52,179 nt of DNA. Origin: an uncultured Prevotellaceae bacterium (lineage in GTDB: Bacteria > Bacteroidota > Bacteroidia > Bacteroidales > Bacteroidaceae). The stretch spans positions 1-52,179 of the forward strand of contig CADAKX010000018.1 of assembly GCA_902788605.1 (NCBI GenBank), written 5' to 3'. A program made the translations under genes and the position numbers. The notes beneath the pieces were generated by a model that saw nothing but the letters and a program-made list of their open reading frames with translations, had not been told where the DNA came from and ran no database searches. The stretch's first letter is position 1, and every line of letters begins with the position of its first letter. Of this stretch, positions 26,485 to 36,329 are shown piece after piece.

Positions 26485-27786
26485 CTACACTTCCTCGCCA
26501 AAGAGCGTTGCACTGGTGCTGCCAGTGATGCGCACACGCACCGTCTCGCCGATGTGGTGATTACCCTTGTCGAAGACCACCATCTTGTTCTGCTCTGTAC
26601 GGCCACACAGTTGCTCGCGACTACGCTTAGAGAAGCCCTCTACCAGCACATCAAACTCCTTGCCCTCGTCCAACTTATTACGCTGGGCCGACATCTCTGT
26701 CTGCAGGGCGATGAGCTCGTTCAGACGACGAATCTTCTCATCTTCCGCCACATTGTCGGGCAGATGCTTCGAGGCATAGGTGCCAGGACGCTCTGAGTAC
26801 TTAAACATAAAGGCAGAGTCATAGCCCACCTCACGCATCAGACTCAGACTCAACTGATGGTCCTCTTCCGTCTCGTTATGATAGCCCACGAAGATATCTG
26901 TGGAAAGACCACAGTCAGGGATGATGCGACGAATAGCAGCCACGCGGTCCATATACCACTCACGCGTGTACTTGCGGTTCATCAGCTTCAGAATCTTGTC
27001 TGAGCCACTCTGCACAGGCAGGTGGATATGCTTACAGACATTGGGCACCTCGGCAATGACGCGCAGAGTCTCGTCACTCATGTCCTTCGGGTGACTCGTA
27101 GTGAAGCGCACACGCATCTGGGGTGCCTCTTCTGCCACCTTCCTCAACAATCCAGGAAAGTCCAGACCTTCTGTATGATAGCTGTTCACGTTCTGTCCGA
27201 GCAGTGTCACCTCCTTGAAACCACGGTCACGCAAGTCTCTCACCTCACGCAGAATGCTCTCCACGTCTCTTGAGCGCTCACGTCCTCGAGTATAGGGCAC
27301 GATACAATAGTGGCAGAAGTTATTGCAACCACGCATGATGCTCACAAAACCACTGAGCTTGACACCATGCAGACGCTGTGGCACCACATCCTTATAGGTC
27401 TCTGTGGTAGACAATTCAATATTGATAGCCTTATGACCTGTCTCAGCCTGAGCCACGAGGTCAGGCAAGGTCAGATAGGCATCAGGGCCAGCCACCAGGT
27501 CAGCCCCATGATTTTCCAGCAAATCCTGCTGCACACGCTCGGCCATACAGCCCAGCACACCCACAATCAACGGGCGTTTACGCTTGATAGCGCCCAGCGC
27601 CTCCAAACGATGATAGATTTTCTGTTCGGCATTATCGCGCACCGAACAAGTATTCAAAAACACAGCATCAGCCTCATCCACACTTTCACAAGTGTCATAG
27701 CCGGCCATCTGCATGACAGAGGCCACTACCTCAGAGTCGGCCACATTCATCTGACATCCGTATGTCTCAATAAACAGTTTTTTCAT
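26485..27786 (-). CDS. miaB: tRNA-2-methylthio-N6-dimethylallyladenosine synthase
   Basis: A 433-residue radical SAM methylthiotransferase that adds the methylthio group to i6A37 of tRNAs reading UNN codons. It has the N-terminal UPF0004 domain with its three cluster cysteines (YGCQMN, NTCSVR, LGCMAE), the radical SAM motif CNNFCHYC at about residue 153 followed by the family's VPYTRGRERSR, and a C-terminal TRAM domain (VLVEGFSKRSREQLCGRTEQN). Full length. Its promoter at 27810 probably also serves the ABC exporter and the sulfatase-fold gene downstream. Confidence 0.95.
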   Translation of the reverse strand: MKKLFIETYGCQMNVADSEVVASVMQMAGYDTCESVDEADAVFLNTCSVRDNAEQKIYHRLEALGAIKRKRPLIVGVLGCMAERVQQDLLENHGADLVAGPDAYLTLPDLVAQAETGHKAINIELSTTETYKDVVPQRLHGVKLSGFVSIMRGCNNFCHYCIVPYTRGRERSRDVESILREVRDLRDRGFKEVTLLGQNVNSYHTEGLDFPGLLRKVAEEAPQMRVRFTTSHPKDMSDETLRVIAEVPNVCKHIHLPVQSGSDKILKLMNRKYTREWYMDRVAAIRRIIPDCGLSTDIFVGYHNETEEDHQLSLSLMREVGYDSAFMFKYSERPGTYASKHLPDNVAEDEKIRRLNELIALQTEMSAQRNKLDEGKEFDVLVEGFSKRSREQLCGRTEQNKMVVFDKGNHHIGETVRVRITGSTSATLFGEEV

Positions 27787-27809
27787 CTATTGCAATAAAT
27801 TTTCGGCTA

Positions 27810-27817
27810 CAAAGGTA
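27810..27817 (-). promoter_or_regulatory. -7 box of miaB
   Basis: On the minus strand TACCTTTG matches TAnnTTTG, 24 bases before the miaB ATG. Confidence 0.7.
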
Positions 27818-27844
27818 CAAATAAAATATGAAACTATCAAATAA

Positions 27845-28336
27845 TCAGGCATTTTGCTGCCAAAGAACGACCTCACTGGCAAACAAAGATGCCTGCACAT
27901 CAATAATGCGCTGGTTTGACGAGCCCCTGAACAAAAGGTCAGGATCACGAAGTGATGCCACATAGGGTCCATCCACCAGCACATCCAACTGTTCGAGCAA
28001 CTCGCGCTGGTCGTGCTGGATCAGGTCCTCAAAGCGAAAGCCCGTGAAACACCAGATATCCTTATTCGTGCGACGATGGATGGCACGTGCCAGTTCTGCA
28101 AACCCTGCAGCCTGATACATGGGGTCGCCACCCGAGAAGGTCACGTTGGCATAGGGGTCAGCCACGATGATGCGCATCAGCTCTTCTGTCGACATATCCT
28201 TGCCGCCACTGAAGTCCCATGACTGCGGGTTATGACAGCCAGGACATTTATGACGACACCCCGCACAATAAATGGAGGTCCGGAAACCCGGACCATCCAC
28301 CATTGTATCTTCTATAATCGAAAGTACTCTTATCAT
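27845..28336 (-). CDS. nrdG: anaerobic ribonucleotide reductase activating protein
   Basis: A radical SAM activase of about 163 residues that generates the glycyl radical on NrdD. The iron-sulfur motif CX3CX2C is CRHKCPGC, followed by NPQSWDFSGG; FSGGDPMYQ is the SAM-contacting stretch. The second in-frame ATG (28336, MIRVLSIIEDTMVDGPG) matches the usual start of the family; ATG 28348 is four codons earlier. It lies 51-63 bases behind nrdD on the same strand, the usual operon order. The short spacer contains several CCTAG/CTAGG motifs of unknown meaning. Confidence 0.93.
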   Translation of the reverse strand: MIRVLSIIEDTMVDGPGFRTSIYCAGCRHKCPGCHNPQSWDFSGGKDMSTEELMRIIVADPYANVTFSGGDPMYQAAGFAELARAIHRRTNKDIWCFTGFRFEDLIQHDQRELLEQLDVLVDGPYVASLRDPDLLFRGSSNQRIIDVQASLFASEVVLWQQNA

Positions 28337-28399
28337 AGTTATTTTCAACCTAGAATCTCCTAAGAAAACATAGGATAACCTAGGACCTTCTGGACTCTC

Positions 28400-30631
28400 C
28401 TAGAACAAGCTCTGCTCTCCGTCGTCAATATGCGTCACACGGTCGTTGAGCTCAGCCAGCTTACCACTGTTCCAGCGGTCTGTTGTACCCACAAGATAAC
28501 CCGTGATACGCTGCAGACGGTCGATATTCTTCGAACCACACTTCGGACACACCTTCAAATTGTTCTGTGCATTCTCATAGCCACAGTCCATACAGCGGTT
28601 GCGATTGTGGTTCACCGAACCATAACCCATATTCAGGCGGTCCATCATATCTACCACACTCATAATCACCTGGGGGTTGTGCGTGGCATCACCATCAATC
28701 TCCACATAGAAGATATGACCGCCACGTGTCAGATCGTGGTAGGGAGCCTCCACCTCTGCCTTATGACGAGCCGAGCACTTATAGTACACAGGCACGTGGT
28801 TCGAGTTGGTGTAGTAGTCACGGTCTGTCACGCCAGGAATCACGCCGAAGTCCTTGCGGTCACGCTTGGTGAAGCGACCTGCCAGTCCCTCTGCAGGCGT
28901 AGCCAACACTGAGTAGTTATGATGGAAGCGGTCACAGAACTCATTCACACGGTCACGCATATAAGTGATAATCTTCAGACCCAGTTCCTGTGCCTCTTCG
29001 CTCTCGCCATGATGCTTGCCGATGAGGGCCACCAGACACTCTGCCAGACCGATGAAACCGATACCCAGTGTACCCTGGTTGATGACACTCTCCACTGTAT
29101 CCGAGGCACCTAGCTTGTCGCCACCAATCCACAGACTCTTCATCAGTAAGGGGAACTGGCGTGTGAAGGCTGTCTTCTGGAACTGGAAGCGGTCGTCCAA
29201 CTGCTGTGCTGTAATCTCCAGCATCTGATCCAGACGGGCAAAGAACTGACCCAGGCGCTGCTCCTTATCCTCCTCCTTGCGACACTCCAATGCCAGACGC
29301 ACCAGGTTGATGGTCGAGAATGAGAGGTTACCACGACCAATACTTGTCTTTGGTCCGAAACGATTCTCAAACACACGTGTGCGACATCCCATCGTAGCCA
29401 CCTCGTGGATATAGCGCTTGGGATCGTCAGCACGCCACTCCTCACTCTGGTTGAAGGTAGCATCGAGGTTCAGGAAGTTGGGGAAGAATCTGCGAGCAGT
29501 TACCTTGCAGGCCAACTGATAGAGATCGAAGTTACGATCCTCTGGCAGGTAATTCACGCCACGCTTCTTCTTCCATATCTGGATGGGGAAGATAGCCGTC
29601 TCGCCACCACCCACACCCTCATAGGTTGAGAGCAGCAACTCACGCATCACACAGCGACCCTCTGCCGAGGTATCTGTACCATAGTTAATGGATGAGAATA
29701 CCACCTGGTTACCACCACGCGAGTGGATGGTGTTCATATTGTGGATAAACGCCTCCATGGCCTGATGTACACGACCCACCGTTTTGTTGATGGCATGCTG
29801 ACGCACACGGTCTGTACCCTGCAGTCCATCAAGGGGCTGCTTCAGATAGTCCATCAGGGGCTCGTTATACAAGGCACTGAAGTCCTCACCATAGAGGTCC
29901 TCCAGGTATTTCAGTTCCTCGATATACGACAGGCGTACAAAGGGAGCCAGATAGAAGTCAAAGGCAGGAATAGCCTGACCACCATGCATCTCGTTCTGAG
30001 CGCACTCCAGCGAGATACAAGCCAGCACAGAGGCTGTCTCTATGCGCTTGGCAGGACGAGAAGCGCCATGACCCGCAATAAAGCCGCAGTTCAGGATATT
30101 GTCCAGCGGATGCTGCACACAGGTAAACGACTTGGTGGGATAGTAGTCCTTGTCGTGGATATGCAGGTAGTTGTGAGCCACGGCGTCACGACTCTCCTCC
30201 GACAACAGGTAGTCGTCAACGAAGGGCTTGGTGGTCTCCGAGGCAAACTTCATCATCATGCCGGCAGGTGTGTCGGCATTCATGTTAGCATTCTCACGTG
30301 TCACATCATTGTTCTTGATGTTCACGATATCCAGGAACACATCGCGCGTCTTGGCCTTACGTGCGATACTGCGCTGGTTACGATAGGCGATGTACTTCTG
30401 AGCCACGTCCTTACGACTCGACTTCATCAGTTCCAGTTCCACCAGGTCCTGAATCTGTTCCACCGTCATCTGCGTATCGCCACGCTGTGCGATATGGTCT
30501 GTTATCTGGTTGAGCAAGCGTTCGTCCTCGCCCTTGTCAGTCGTCATCATGGCCTTACGGATGGCGGCCATCACCTTCTGTTCATTGAAGCCCACGATGC
30601 GACCATCGCGCTTCACTACGGTCTGTATCAT
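28400..30631 (-). CDS. nrdD: anaerobic (class III) ribonucleoside-triphosphate reductase
   Basis: A 743-residue enzyme reducing ribonucleotides to deoxyribonucleotides without oxygen. Residues of about 1-95 are an ATP-cone regulatory domain (VVKRDGRIVGFNEQKVMAAI). The zinc site has four cysteines near 680, 683, 695 and 698 (CMDCGY...CPKCG). The glycyl-radical loop is RITGYLVGT, with Gly near 711 as the inferred radical site. Full length and intact, it indicates strict or facultative anaerobic growth. Its promoter box lies inside the hairpin that follows the upstream kinase gene. Confidence 0.96.
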   Translation of the reverse strand: MIQTVVKRDGRIVGFNEQKVMAAIRKAMMTTDKGEDERLLNQITDHIAQRGDTQMTVEQIQDLVELELMKSSRKDVAQKYIAYRNQRSIARKAKTRDVFLDIVNIKNNDVTRENANMNADTPAGMMMKFASETTKPFVDDYLLSEESRDAVAHNYLHIHDKDYYPTKSFTCVQHPLDNILNCGFIAGHGASRPAKRIETASVLACISLECAQNEMHGGQAIPAFDFYLAPFVRLSYIEELKYLEDLYGEDFSALYNEPLMDYLKQPLDGLQGTDRVRQHAINKTVGRVHQAMEAFIHNMNTIHSRGGNQVVFSSINYGTDTSAEGRCVMRELLLSTYEGVGGGETAIFPIQIWKKKRGVNYLPEDRNFDLYQLACKVTARRFFPNFLNLDATFNQSEEWRADDPKRYIHEVATMGCRTRVFENRFGPKTSIGRGNLSFSTINLVRLALECRKEEDKEQRLGQFFARLDQMLEITAQQLDDRFQFQKTAFTRQFPLLMKSLWIGGDKLGASDTVESVINQGTLGIGFIGLAECLVALIGKHHGESEEAQELGLKIITYMRDRVNEFCDRFHHNYSVLATPAEGLAGRFTKRDRKDFGVIPGVTDRDYYTNSNHVPVYYKCSARHKAEVEAPYHDLTRGGHIFYVEIDGDATHNPQVIMSVVDMMDRLNMGYGSVNHNRNRCMDCGYENAQNNLKVCPKCGSKNIDRLQRITGYLVGTTDRWNSGKLAELNDRVTHIDDGEQSLF

Positions 30632-30661
30632 AAGATATGTTTGTTTTTAAGTTATCAAAGA

Positions 30662-30720
30662 AAAAGCGATTGCAAAGATACGAAATTTCCATCAATAATC
30701 GTACCCTTGCAATCGCTTTT
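30662..30720 (-). terminator. terminator of the kinase gene with the nrdD promoter embedded
   Basis: AAAAGCGATTGCAA (30662-30675) is the perfect inverse of 30707-30720. On the minus strand the hairpin follows the kinase stop (17 bases) and ends in CGCTTTTTCTTTG, as a terminator should. The nrdD -7 box TATCTTTG (minus strand, 30673-30680) overlaps the second arm, so the end of one transcript and the start of the next share sequence. Confidence 0.75.
30673..30680 (-). promoter_or_regulatory. -7 box of nrdDG
   Basis: On the minus strand TATCTTTG followed by C, 42 bases before the nrdD ATG, overlapping the terminator arm at 30662-30675. Confidence 0.75.
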
Positions 30721-30736
30721 CTTATGTTAAAAATGC

Positions 30737-32398
30737 TCAATACTCGAACGATGAACCACCCAAGAATTCACGTAATAATGAGGTTGGTGGAATCTGGTCT
30801 TCGGGTATAGGACGTATGTATTTCAGGAACTTACGTAATCGATAGGCCTCGGAATACTCGGGGCATTTTTCTGGCACCTGTTCAAGTAAAGGTTCAGCCT
30901 GACTCTTGATGACAGCCAACTCGAAAAGCATAGCCGAGTTGAACATCTGGTCTGCATTCTCCTGATAGGGGAATATCCACTTGTTCTCGCCCCTGCGCAC
31001 AGAGGGCCATCGGCGGATAGACTCCTGGGCCGACACACCTCTATATTTATGGTCGCGGATAATGCGGCGCAGCAGTCGGTTGTCTGTCGTGGGGATATAG
31101 TTGTGGTTGTCCAGCAGCAGCGTGGTCAGTGCCGAGGCATAGACACGATAGATCTGCTCCTGGGGCACACCCTCCATCAGTTCCGGATTCAGCGCATGGA
31201 TACCTTCCACCACCAGTACCTCACCCTCTTTCAGGCGCAGCTTTTTTCCACTCATCACACTCTTGCCTGTTGGGAAGTCATAGCGTGGCAGTTCAATCTC
31301 CTCACCGCGGAACAGGGCGTTCATCTGCTCTCTCAACAGTGGCAGGTTCAAGGCATGCAGGTTCTCAAAGTCATAGTCACCCGATGCATCCCGAGGCGTC
31401 AGTTCGCGGTCCAGGAAATAATCATCGAGCGAGATGGGCACTGGCTTGATACTGTTGACAGCCAGTTGCACCGAGAGTCGTTTACAGGTCGTGGTCTTAC
31501 CACTTGACGATGGTCCGGCAATCAGCACAAGCTTGATGCCCCTTCTGTTGGCAATCTCGTCGGCGATATTGGCGATCTTCTTTTCCTGCAGTGCCTCACT
31601 GATATGTATGAGTTGCGCGCTATGGCCATTATCGATGGCTTCGTTCAGGTCACCGATGGTACGCATGCCCAGGATATCCTGCCAGCGGTGATGCTCCTTG
31701 AAGATGCCAAACATCTTGTCCTGCATCACAATCTCACCCAGTTCCTTGGGATGCTCTATCGAAGGAATGCGCAGCAGCAGACCATCATAGTATTTCTCCA
31801 GGCCAAAGAGATAGATCTGCGAGGTGCGAGTGAGCAAGGCGCCATAGAAATAGTCGTAATACTCGTCGATATCATAGAACGTGGTATAGAGCGAGCCGAT
31901 ACTCTTCAGTAACTTCACCTTCGAGTGGGTGTGCAGGATATCAAACATATGGATAGCCTCCTCCGTCGTTGTCTCATGACGGTGAATGGGCATGTCTTCA
32001 TCGATAATCTCCTGCATGCGCTGGCGAATACGTCCTGCATCCTCCAGGGTCACAGGATGGCCGATATTCAAATCCACATAATAGCCATTGCTCACAGGGA
32101 TGTCGATAGCCACCTTGCAAGGCGTATACAGGTCATGCACAGCCTTACAAAGAATAAAAAACAAGGTACGCGTATAGGCTCGCTGCCCCGAAGACGATGT
32201 GATGTCCAGGAATTCGATATCCTTTGGTTTATAGACGCGGAAGTGCATGCCCTCCACCTTATTATTAACACGCGCAATAATGGGCGGGTACGTCATTTGT
32301 ATGTTCATCTGAGCGAAGGCTTCCTCCAGCGAACATCCCATGGGGATTTCATACTTTTGCCCATCATTCAAGCACTTAATCTCTATTTTCTTTTCCAT
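30737..32398 (-). CDS. uridine kinase-type nucleoside kinase with TGS domain
   Basis: A 553-residue protein with three parts: an N-terminal TGS domain (residues 1-65, IKCLNDGQKYEIPMGCSLEEAF), a middle region resembling the threonyl-tRNA synthetase second domain (FILCKAVHDLY...GHPVTLEDAGRI...), and a C-terminal uridine kinase/phosphoribulokinase domain with Walker A GPSSSGKTTTC near residue 290 and SLDDYF. This fusion is conserved in Bacteroidetes and Firmicutes; nucleoside salvage is the presumed role. The start at ATG 32398 replaces an upstream TTG at 32407. Confidence 0.9.
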   Translation of the reverse strand: MEKKIEIKCLNDGQKYEIPMGCSLEEAFAQMNIQMTYPPIIARVNNKVEGMHFRVYKPKDIEFLDITSSSGQRAYTRTLFFILCKAVHDLYTPCKVAIDIPVSNGYYVDLNIGHPVTLEDAGRIRQRMQEIIDEDMPIHRHETTTEEAIHMFDILHTHSKVKLLKSIGSLYTTFYDIDEYYDYFYGALLTRTSQIYLFGLEKYYDGLLLRIPSIEHPKELGEIVMQDKMFGIFKEHHRWQDILGMRTIGDLNEAIDNGHSAQLIHISEALQEKKIANIADEIANRRGIKLVLIAGPSSSGKTTTCKRLSVQLAVNSIKPVPISLDDYFLDRELTPRDASGDYDFENLHALNLPLLREQMNALFRGEEIELPRYDFPTGKSVMSGKKLRLKEGEVLVVEGIHALNPELMEGVPQEQIYRVYASALTTLLLDNHNYIPTTDNRLLRRIIRDHKYRGVSAQESIRRWPSVRRGENKWIFPYQENADQMFNSAMLFELAVIKSQAEPLLEQVPEKCPEYSEAYRLRKFLKYIRPIPEDQIPPTSLLREFLGGSSFEY

Positions 32399-32417
32399 AT
32401 CTTTCAATTTTTCTGGG

Positions 32418-32425
32418 CAAATTTA
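32418..32425 (-). promoter_or_regulatory. -7 box of the nucleoside kinase gene
   Basis: On the minus strand TAAATTTG matches TAnnTTTG, 20 bases before ATG 32398. Confidence 0.65.
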
Positions 32426-32469
32426 CAAAAAAGTTTCAGAAACAAGCCATCGTTATCAGATATTTTTAT

Positions 32470-32477
32470 TATTTTTG
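32470..32477 (+). promoter_or_regulatory. -7 box of the Na/Pi symporter gene
   Basis: TATTTTTG followed by C matches TAnnTTTG, 36 bases before ATG 32513; divergent from the kinase promoter. Confidence 0.65.
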
Positions 32478-32512
32478 CACCGAATTTATAATATTAACGA
32501 ACATTCATTCAC

Positions 32513-34252
32513 ATGATGCTCACTCTATTTACAATGCTTGGTTCACTGGCACTTCTCATGTTTGGTATGAAGTCCATGAGTGAAGCCCTGCAAAAAATGG
32601 CCGGCCCACAATTGCGTCACGCATTGGGAGCCATGACCTCCAATCGCTTTACAGGTTTATTAACAGGCTCTGTCGTCACAGCCTCTGTGCAGTCATCAAC
32701 GGCCACCACCGTGATGACTGTTTCGTTTGTCAATGCCGGTCTGCTCACGCTAGCCCAGGCCATCTCGGTCATCATGGGTGCCAACATCGGTACGACGTTC
32801 ACAGCCTGGATTATGGCTCTGGGTGCGTCGTTCGATATCAGCATTGTTTCCTATATCGGATTCTTCCTGGGCATTATTCTCATCTATATGAAGAAGCATC
32901 GCTATATCGGCGACTTCCTCTTTGGATTGGGTCTACTGCTCTTAGGACTCACCACCCTGCGCCTCACAGGCCAGAAGATGGACTTGGGACATAATGAGGC
33001 CGTACTCAGTTTCTTTGCTTCTTTCCCCAAAGACTCCTATCTCACCGTCTTTGCGTTCCTGCTTCTGGGTGGCGTGCTGACCTTCTGCGTGCAGTCGTCT
33101 GCAGCCGTGATGGCCATCACCATGTTGCTCTGTGGCAGTGGCGCCATGCCTATCTCGATGGGTATTGCCCTGGTGCTTGGCGAGAACATCGGAACAACGA
33201 TTACCTCTAACCTGGCTGCCCTCTCGGCCAACACACAGGCCCGTCGTGCAGCCTTGGCCCACATGTTTTTTAATATCTTCGGCGTGCTCTGGATACTCTT
33301 CGTGTTCTTCTGGTTCGTCGAGGGCGTGCAGTGGGTAGTGGAGTATCTGGGCAGCGAGATGTTCCACCAGAACATGGCCCATATGCCTAAGGAGAAATAC
33401 CTCACCTTCGTACTGGCAGCCTTCCATAGTGGCTTCAACATCATCAACGCCAGCATCCTCATCTGGTTTATTCCCCAGATTGAGAAGTTCGTATGCTGGG
33501 TCATCAAGCCCAAGAAGGTGGACGAGGAAGAGGACTTCCGCCTGCACTTCATTACAGCTGGCTTCATGAAGACCCCCGAGCTCTCAGTGCTCGAGGCCCA
33601 GAAGGAGATTCAGGCCTTCTCCAACCGCATGCAGCGCATGTTTGGCATGGTGCAGGAATTGCTCAACCTGTCATCGAGCGAGCGCAGCAAGGAGAAGAAC
33701 AACGAGCAGGATTTCAACAAACTCTATTCTCGCATTGAGAAATACGAAGGGATCTCTGACAACATGGAGCTCGAGATTGCCAAGTACCTCGAGAGTGTGA
33801 GCGATGCCCACCTCTCTGACGACACCAAGGCTAAGATCCGTGCCATGTTGCGTGAGGTCAGCGAACTCGAGTCTATTGGTGATGCCTGCTTCAATATGGC
33901 CCGCACCATCAATCGCAAGTACTCGAAGAAGGAAGACCACTTCATCGAGAAGCAGTACAATCACCTGCACCAGATGATGGGACTCACCGACCAGGCTCTT
34001 ACCCAGATGAACAAGTTGATGGGTGGCCGCAAGGAGGCCTACGATGTCAACCGCACCTTCAATATCGAGAACGAGATCAACAACTACCGCAATCAGTTGA
34101 AGGCTCAGAACATCGTTGATGTCAACAACCACCTCTACACCTACGCCGAGGGCACCATCTATATCGACTTGGTCAACGAGTGCGAGAAGTTGGGCGACTA
34201 TGTGGTCAACGTGGTCGAGGCTCGCATGGGAACCAGACAACGCGAAGCATAA
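32513..34252 (+). CDS. Na/phosphate cotransporter with C-terminal PhoU-like domain
   Basis: A 579-residue inner-membrane protein of the NptA/YjbB family (PF02690 type). The repeated QSSTATTVMTVSFVNAG and QSSAAVMAITMLLCGSG are the two inverted sodium/phosphate-binding QSS motifs. About eight to nine membrane segments occupy residues 1-320. Residues of about 345-579 are a helical PhoU-like domain (three-helix repeats with LREVSELESIGDACFNMAR). It carries phosphate into or out of the cell with sodium. Monocistronic, closed by a strong terminator. Confidence 0.9.
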   Translation: MMLTLFTMLGSLALLMFGMKSMSEALQKMAGPQLRHALGAMTSNRFTGLLTGSVVTASVQSSTATTVMTVSFVNAGLLTLAQAISVIMGANIGTTFTAWIMALGASFDISIVSYIGFFLGIILIYMKKHRYIGDFLFGLGLLLLGLTTLRLTGQKMDLGHNEAVLSFFASFPKDSYLTVFAFLLLGGVLTFCVQSSAAVMAITMLLCGSGAMPISMGIALVLGENIGTTITSNLAALSANTQARRAALAHMFFNIFGVLWILFVFFWFVEGVQWVVEYLGSEMFHQNMAHMPKEKYLTFVLAAFHSGFNIINASILIWFIPQIEKFVCWVIKPKKVDEEEDFRLHFITAGFMKTPELSVLEAQKEIQAFSNRMQRMFGMVQELLNLSSSERSKEKNNEQDFNKLYSRIEKYEGISDNMELEIAKYLESVSDAHLSDDTKAKIRAMLREVSELESIGDACFNMARTINRKYSKKEDHFIEKQYNHLHQMMGLTDQALTQMNKLMGGRKEAYDVNRTFNIENEINNYRNQLKAQNIVDVNNHLYTYAEGTIYIDLVNECEKLGDYVVNVVEARMGTRQREA

Positions 34253-34272
34253 TATTCAATACATATACAAAC

Positions 34273-34302
34273 AAAAAAGAGGGGCAAGCACCCCTCTTTT
34301 TT
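34273..34302. terminator. strong bidirectional terminator
   Basis: AAAAAAGAGGGG (34273-34284) pairs perfectly with CCCCTCTTTTTT (34291-34302) around loop CAAGCA. It lies between the convergent symporter and OPT genes. Confidence 0.92.
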
Positions 34303-34316
34303 TGTCTCAATATCTG

Positions 34317-36305
34317 TTATGCCTTCTTCGTCTTGGTAGCCCAGATGAAATAGCACATCAGCAGGATGTAGGCCACCAGCGCTGCAAACTCTGACAGCGG
34401 ATTGGCCAGCCATTCGTCACTCACGGGGTTGAAGCCTCCGAAACGCAACAGCGCACTCACCACGCCCATCAAGGCACCACCAGCAATAAATCCAGAGGCG
34501 ATAAGCGTACCCTTCTCGCCACGCTTGTCGTTCTCCGCCTTATCCTTCGAGCGTGTGGTGACATACCAGTTGATAGCACCGCCCACCAGCAGGGGGATAT
34601 TCAGGTCCAGGGGGATAAACATACCCAATGCGAAAGCCAGTGCGGGAATCTTACACCATGTCAGCACGATAGCCAGCACAGCACCGATGCCATAGAGCAG
34701 CCAGGGTGCACCAGCACCATTCATCATTGGTTCGATGACTGCAGCCATCGCATTGGCCTGAGGTGCCACCAGATGTCCCTCCTGGTTGGGATCGAAACCA
34801 TAGGTCTGGTTGAGCAGCATCATCACGCCACCCACTGTGGCAGCACTCACCAGCGTACCCAGGAACTTCCACTGCTGCTGTTTTCTGGGCGTAGAACCCA
34901 GCCAGTAGCCAATCTTCAGGTCGGTGATAAAGCAGCCTGCCATCGACAGGGCCGTACATACCACACCACCCATAATCAGTGCAGCCAGCATACCACCCGA
35001 GCCATTCAGACCTACAGCAGCCATCACCACAGACGCCAGAATCAGCGTCATCAGCGTCATACCCGACACAGGGTTAGAACCCACGATAGCAATGGCATTG
35101 GCAGCCACTGTGGTAAAGAGGAAGGCAATCACCGTCACCAGCAGGATGGCCACCACTGCAAACAGCAGGTTGTGCATCACGCCCAGCCAGAAGAACACAA
35201 AGGTGATTACCAAGGCCGTGATTGACGCCAGACCAATAAACTTAAAGGACAGGTCTCTGTCTGTACGACGAGCCACCGTCTCGTCTCCCTTCCCGCCTTT
35301 CATCTCCTTGGCAGCCAGTCCCACGGCATTCTTGATGATGCCCCACGAACGGATGATGCCGATGATACCAGCCATGGCGATACCACCGATACCAATGCTG
35401 CGGGCATAGGTCTTGAAGATCTCCTCAGGCGACATGGCGCTTACTGCCGTTGTTGCTTCTACACCTCCCAGACTCAGCGTCTGGTCGCCAAAGATCAGAG
35501 CCATGCCAGGCACGATGAGCCACCATACAGCCACCGAACCCAAACAGATATACATGGCATATTTCAGACCGATGATATAGCCCAGACCCAGCACTGCAGC
35601 CGACGTATTGCACTTAAACACCAACTTCGTCTTGTCTGCCAGCACCTCACCCCAGCCTATCATACGGCTCGTCACCGTCTCGTTCCACCAGCCGAAGGTA
35701 GCCACGATAAAGTCATAGAGACCACCTACTAGTCCCGCCAGCAGCAAGGGCTTGGCCTGGTCGCCACCCTTCGAGCCGTTCACCAGTACCTGTGTGGTAG
35801 CTGTTGCCTCGGGGAAGGGATACTTACCATGCATCTCGCTCACGAAATACTTACGGAAGGGAATCAGAAAAAGGATACCCAGGATGCCACCCAAGGCCGA
35901 GGCCATGAAGACCTGCAAGAACGAGGCCGCCATGTCGGGATACTTGGCCTGCAGGATATAGATGGCAGGCAGCGTGAAGATGGCACCAGCCACCACAGCA
36001 CCCGAACAGGCACCAATACTCTGGATGATGACATTCTCGCCCAGCGCCTTCGACCTGCGTGCAGCTGTCGACACGCCCACAGCGATGATAGCAATAGGGA
36101 TAGCAGCCTCGAAGACCTGTCCCACCTTCAGTCCCAGATAGGCGGCAGCAGCCGAGAAGAGCATTGCCATCAGCACGCCCCAGGTTACCGACCAGCCATT
36201 CACCTCAGGATACTGGCCCTGAGGCGACATCAACGGCTCATACTGTTCGCCGTCTTTCAACTCCCGAAACGCATTTTCGGGCAGTTGCGTTTTAATTTCT
36301 TCCAT
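34317..36305 (-). CDS. OPT-family oligopeptide transporter
   Basis: A 662-residue membrane protein with about 14-16 membrane segments. The N-terminal WSVTWGVLMAMLFSAAAAYLGLKVGQVFEAAIPIAII is typical of prokaryotic OPT transporters, which take up peptides or metal chelates with protons. Ends WATKTKKA. It lies 56 bases behind the patB-like gene on the same strand, separated by an AT-rich repeat that contains no obvious promoter box, so read-through from the DUF3737-patB unit is possible. Confidence 0.9.
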   Translation of the reverse strand: MEEIKTQLPENAFRELKDGEQYEPLMSPQGQYPEVNGWSVTWGVLMAMLFSAAAAYLGLKVGQVFEAAIPIAIIAVGVSTAARRSKALGENVIIQSIGACSGAVVAGAIFTLPAIYILQAKYPDMAASFLQVFMASALGGILGILFLIPFRKYFVSEMHGKYPFPEATATTQVLVNGSKGGDQAKPLLLAGLVGGLYDFIVATFGWWNETVTSRMIGWGEVLADKTKLVFKCNTSAAVLGLGYIIGLKYAMYICLGSVAVWWLIVPGMALIFGDQTLSLGGVEATTAVSAMSPEEIFKTYARSIGIGGIAMAGIIGIIRSWGIIKNAVGLAAKEMKGGKGDETVARRTDRDLSFKFIGLASITALVITFVFFWLGVMHNLLFAVVAILLVTVIAFLFTTVAANAIAIVGSNPVSGMTLMTLILASVVMAAVGLNGSGGMLAALIMGGVVCTALSMAGCFITDLKIGYWLGSTPRKQQQWKFLGTLVSAATVGGVMMLLNQTYGFDPNQEGHLVAPQANAMAAVIEPMMNGAGAPWLLYGIGAVLAIVLTWCKIPALAFALGMFIPLDLNIPLLVGGAINWYVTTRSKDKAENDKRGEKGTLIASGFIAGGALMGVVSALLRFGGFNPVSDEWLANPLSEFAALVAYILLMCYFIWATKTKKA

Positions 36306-36329
36306 TGTTATTTAGTTATTGTCAACTCT

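Noticed and set aside
28337-28401. CCTAG/CTAGG motifs between nrdD and nrdG as an operator
   Set aside because: The motifs are short and irregularly spaced, and the two genes are co-directional with a short gap, so no promoter is needed.
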